NCBI GenBank assembly: GCA_029260395.1
Contig: JAJDDJ010000018.1
Location: forward strand, 62,001-126,000
Source: Phycisphaerales bacterium
GTDB lineage: Bacteria; Planctomycetota; Phycisphaerae; Phycisphaerales; UBA1924
Length of the DNA stretch: 64,000 nt
Reading direction: 5' to 3'
Shown: positions 61,535-64,000 of the stretch, in pieces
Layout of the letters: the number at the start of each line of letters is the position of its first letter
How positions within the stretch are numbered: the first letter of the stretch is position 1
Made by a program: the position numbers and the translations under genes
Notes under the pieces: generated by a model
What the model was told of the DNA's origin: nothing
The model's input: only the letters and a program-made list of their open reading frames with translations
Database searches by the model: none

Positions 61535-61570
61535 CACCCCGTGGGCCACTCGCCCGCGGGGTGTTTTCTT
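61535..61570 (+). terminator. terminator after PEP-CTERM gene B
   Basis: CACCCCG and inner bases (61535-61546) pair with 61552-61563, followed by TTTTCTT. It overlaps the end of the convergent DinB-like gene and could serve both strands. Confidence 0.8.
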
Positions 61571-62072
61571 ACTCAGGTGCCGCACCGAGCCCGGCCGCCC
61601 GACGCCACTGGCTGATCTGACCGAGGTGGTAGCCCTCGTGGTAGCTCAGCAAGTAGAACACCGCGTCGCCCAGCGTCGGGAAGAACGAACGCCAGTCCGG
61701 GTTGGGGAACTCGCGTGCTAGCTGCGCATCGCTCGCTCTGGTGAACCGCTCGACGTTCAAGGCGTGCACACGCTCCAGCTCCGCGAGAAGCTGGTCCTTG
61801 GTGCCGAACTTGGCGCGGTCGGCGCTAGGCTCGCCCATGCACGACTCGCCCCATGCCTCGGGCACATCGCTGATGCCCGGCTCCGCCTGGTCCGAGTGCT
61901 CCATGTACGCCGCGCCCATGCCCGATGCCACTGCCAAGTGCCCCAGCACCCAGCCCGGGTGCTTGGCGCCCACGTAGGGCAGCTCGGCAAATCGCTCGCA
62001 CGGCACGTCCGCCACGAGCTTGCGGGCCTGGTCGAGCGTCATGGCATAGGTCTTGAGAACGTGGTCGCGCAT
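61569..62072 (-). CDS. DinB/YfiT-like four-helix protein
   Basis: 167 residues. The His residues expected for the metal site of the DinB superfamily occur in VLGHLAVASGM and in YLLSYHEGYHLGQISQWRR, the latter being the diagnostic HxxxH end. Family members include thiol-dependent S-transferases; most, like this one, have no assigned substrate. Stands alone, convergent with PEP-CTERM gene B and divergent from the DUF389 gene. Confidence 0.85.
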   Translation of the reverse strand: MRDHVLKTYAMTLDQARKLVADVPCERFAELPYVGAKHPGWVLGHLAVASGMGAAYMEHSDQAEPGISDVPEAWGESCMGEPSADRAKFGTKDQLLAELERVHALNVERFTRASDAQLAREFPNPDWRSFFPTLGDAVFYLLSYHEGYHLGQISQWRRAAGLGAAPE

Positions 62073-62159
62073 CGGTTGCTCCGTGAATGGTGACAGTTTG
62101 GATTCGGTTGACTGGCCGCCAGCGTACCCGGGGCCACGGGTCTTGGTACCTTCCGCTGC

Positions 62160-63173
62160 ATGGCGCTGCGTGTGTTAAAGATTGTCATTCCGCAGAGCAA
62201 GCGGGCGGAACTCCCCGAGTTGCTCGCTGGCATCGAGTCCAGCCGGCTGTGGTCGACGGACATCGACGAGGGGCTGGCTGAGGTCTCCGTCGTGCTGGCT
62301 TCGGAAGACGTTGAGCAGTTCGCCGACAAGCTCAGCGAACGGTTCAGCGTGTACGCAGAGTTTCGGCTGATCGTGCTCGCGGCCGAGGCCACCAGGCCCA
62401 AGCTGCCCGAGCCAGAGCCCCAGGAGCCATCCGAGCTTGAACCCGCGCGACCAGGTTGGAAGCCGCTCATCGGACGCATCTCGCGTGAAGAGCTCCAAGA
62501 AGACCTCGAAGCCGGCGGCAAGACCTCGCCCTTTTTCGTCTGGATGGTCGTGCTGAGCACCGTCGTCGCGTGTGTCGGGCTCATCAAGGACTCGGCAGCG
62601 GTCATCATCGGCGCGATGGTCATCGCCCCGCTGCTCGGGCCGAACATGGCGCTCGCGCTGGGCACCACGCTCGGCGACACCACGCTCATCAAACAGAGCC
62701 TGCGGGCCAACCTCATCGGCGTATGCCTCGCGCTGCTTATGGCCTCTGCGATCGGGCTGGCCATCCCCTGCGACCCAACGCGCCCCGAGTTGGCAGCCCG
62801 AGCCGCGGTCGATGCCGGTGATGTGGCGCTCGCGTTGGCATCGGGCGCAGCGGGCGCACTCGCCGCGACCGTGGGCACCTCGGGCGCGATGGTGGGCGTA
62901 ATGGTCGCGGTGGCGCTGCTGCCCCCAACGTGCGCGTGCGGGTTGTTCATCGGCTCTGGGCTCTGGCGCGAGGCCTTGGCTGCCGCTCACCTGCTGGCGG
63001 TCAACCTGGTGTGCATCAACGTGGCAGCCAAAGCCATATTCCTGATTCAGCGGATCCGCCCGACGACCTGGTGGGATTCCAAGCGCGCCAAGAAGGCCAC
63101 CCGCCATGCGGTTCTCGTGTGGATCGGGCTGCTCGCGATTGTCGTGGCGCTGCTGTTTGTCGAGCTCCGCTAA
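62160..63173 (+). CDS. DUF389 membrane protein
   Basis: 337 residues. A cytosolic N-terminal part (about 1-120; MALRVLKIVIPQSKRAELPE) is followed by about six membrane helices. The core motifs VVACVGLIKDSAAVIIGAMV, APLLGPNMALALGTTLGD and VALLPPTCACGLFIGSGLW are diagnostic of DUF389 (TIGR00341). The function of the family is not established. It ends 9 nt from the convergent MBL-fold gene. Confidence 0.88.
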   Translation: MALRVLKIVIPQSKRAELPELLAGIESSRLWSTDIDEGLAEVSVVLASEDVEQFADKLSERFSVYAEFRLIVLAAEATRPKLPEPEPQEPSELEPARPGWKPLIGRISREELQEDLEAGGKTSPFFVWMVVLSTVVACVGLIKDSAAVIIGAMVIAPLLGPNMALALGTTLGDTTLIKQSLRANLIGVCLALLMASAIGLAIPCDPTRPELAARAAVDAGDVALALASGAAGALAATVGTSGAMVGVMVAVALLPPTCACGLFIGSGLWREALAAAHLLAVNLVCINVAAKAIFLIQRIRPTTWWDSKRAKKATRHAVLVWIGLLAIVVALLFVELR

Positions 63174-63182
63174 CGAATCCGC

Positions 63183-64000
63183 TTAGCCGGCCAGCTCGTC
63201 CCAGACCGCTTCGATGGCCCGCGAGCGGATGCCTTCGAAACCGAGGCCTCCCATGAAGCCGAACGTCTTGGCAGCGGTCGCCTCTTTCGTCTCGCCAGCG
63301 GCCTGCGCGGCCTGTACCGCTTCGATGAGCTGTTCGAGGTACGCCCGCTGCGCACGCACCGCGTCGATGCCCCCCACCGGTCCGTGGCCGGGCACGACGA
63401 CCGTGTCATCAGTGCACAGGACTTCGACTGCGTTCAGGCTCTTGATCCAGCCGCGCGCGGTCACGCCCGCCGACGGATCAAAGAACGGGTGCAAACCGTT
63501 GAAGACGAGATCGCCTGTGTGAATCACGTCTTGCTCGGGCAGGTGCACCACAATGTCGTTGTCGGTGTGGCCCGAGCCGTGATGCGACAGCTCGATAGTA
63601 ATAGGAGGTATGTTCACCTGTGCGCGGTCGCCCACCCCCACCGCGGGTACCGCGTCGCTGGGCTTGATCGTGTCGGCCAGCGGGACCTGCGCCTTGGCCT
63701 CAGCGAGCAGGTCCAGGTTCTGCGGGTCGATCTTCCTTGCATCGTCCACCGCTGACGCGGCGCTCGCGCGGTAGCGGTCCACCTGACCCGCGATGCGGGC
63801 CGCCGCCGCCAAGTGCGCCACCATCGTCGCGCCCGCTGCGTGAAACGTCGCGTTGCCGCTCGTGTGGTCGCCGTGGTGGTGCGTGTTGATGAGCGTGAGC
63901 GGTGCGCCCGGATCGCCCGCATGAGCGCGCGCATCGCGGACCAGCGCGCCCGCGACCGAGGCGAATTTGCTGTCGATAACTGCGGCTCTGCCGCCCGCGG
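63183..64000 (-). CDS. MBL-fold metallo-hydrolase (partial, N-terminus outside window)
   Basis: The frame is open to the window's right edge; about 271 residues are visible and the start is missing. In the visible beginning the zinc motif reads LINTHHHGDHTSGN; further on come NDIVVHLPEQDVIHTGDLVF (a metal-binding Asp) and VVVPGHGPVGG (a further His). These make up the metallo-beta-lactamase-fold site, in the group of quinoprotein-relay and cyclase-like hydrolases. Substrate unknown. Confidence 0.82.
   Translation of the reverse strand, partial: AGGRAAVIDSKFASVAGALVRDARAHAGDPGAPLTLINTHHHGDHTSGNATFHAAGATMVAHLAAAARIAGQVDRYRASAASAVDDARKIDPQNLDLLAEAKAQVPLADTIKPSDAVPAVGVGDRAQVNIPPITIELSHHGSGHTDNDIVVHLPEQDVIHTGDLVFNGLHPFFDPSAGVTARGWIKSLNAVEVLCTDDTVVVPGHGPVGGIDAVRAQRAYLEQLIEAVQAAQAAGETKEATAAKTFGFMGGLGFEGIRSRAIEAVWDELAG

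Overview
The window reads as a chromosomal segment of a GC-rich, free-living, flagellated bacterium of the Planctomycetota, most likely a Phycisphaerae-like lineage. The signs are three secreted proteins with PEP-CTERM-type tails ending in RRRR or RRRRA, several membrane proteins with a CxxCGYDLxGL...CPECG zinc ribbon, the alternative GlmU family, a futalosine-pathway MqnC, and tight ATGA/TGATG/GTGA gene junctions. This placement is inference; no rRNA is present. There are no tRNAs, rRNAs, CRISPR arrays or insertion sequences that I could support.

Layout. 1-6.6 kb: truncated TolC-like outer-membrane gene, SH3-like secreted protein, FIST-domain sensor, MntR-like regulator with SixA-like phosphatase, and a CPA1/RCK antiporter. 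6.6-9.6 kb: a SigK-like ECF sigma factor overlapping an RskA-like anti-sigma gene, divergent from a two-domain fasciclin protein and a DUF378 protein. 9.6-16 kb: a minus-strand operon alt-glmU, polA, two zinc-ribbon membrane proteins, prmC, joined by 1-4 nt overlaps. 16-22.4 kb: HAD phosphatase, PAS/GAF/receiver protein, and a Gld-type three-gene ABC module. 22.3-31.3 kb: minus-strand envelope proteins, rho with a long N-terminal extension, and a coupled ppa-hpt-PH domain-coaE cluster.

31.4-37.3 kb: an ArsR-SRPBCC fusion behind a perfect palindromic operator, a protein with an ethylene-receptor-type sensor domain but no kinase, pgi, an unknown gene, a PEP-CTERM protein and an SDR. 37.4-51.5 kb: a flagellar cluster in assembly order (flgF-like, flgG, flgA, flgH, flgI, flgJ-like, flgN-like, flgK, flgL, fliW, csrA, two flagellins). 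Two sigma-54-type -24/-12 elements abut the start codons of the flgF-like gene and flgI. FliW, CsrA and the first flagellin lie together, which suggests the FliW-CsrA-flagellin feedback loop; both flagellin leaders carry ACGGAGGA at the ribosome binding site.

51.6-64 kb: XerD-like recombinase, secreted 5'-nucleotidase, aminotransferase with ATP-grasp partner, ion channel, mqnC, an unknown membrane protein, two paralogous PEP-CTERM proteins sharing a structured leader, DinB-like protein, DUF389 membrane protein and a truncated MBL-fold hydrolase.

The most interesting signals are the paired leaders before the two PEP-CTERM genes, the kinase-less ethylene-binding-type protein, the sigma-54-type elements that predict nearly leaderless flagellar transcripts, the SigK/RskA/fasciclin linkage known from mycobacteria, and the ArsR-SRPBCC fusion with an internal start site.
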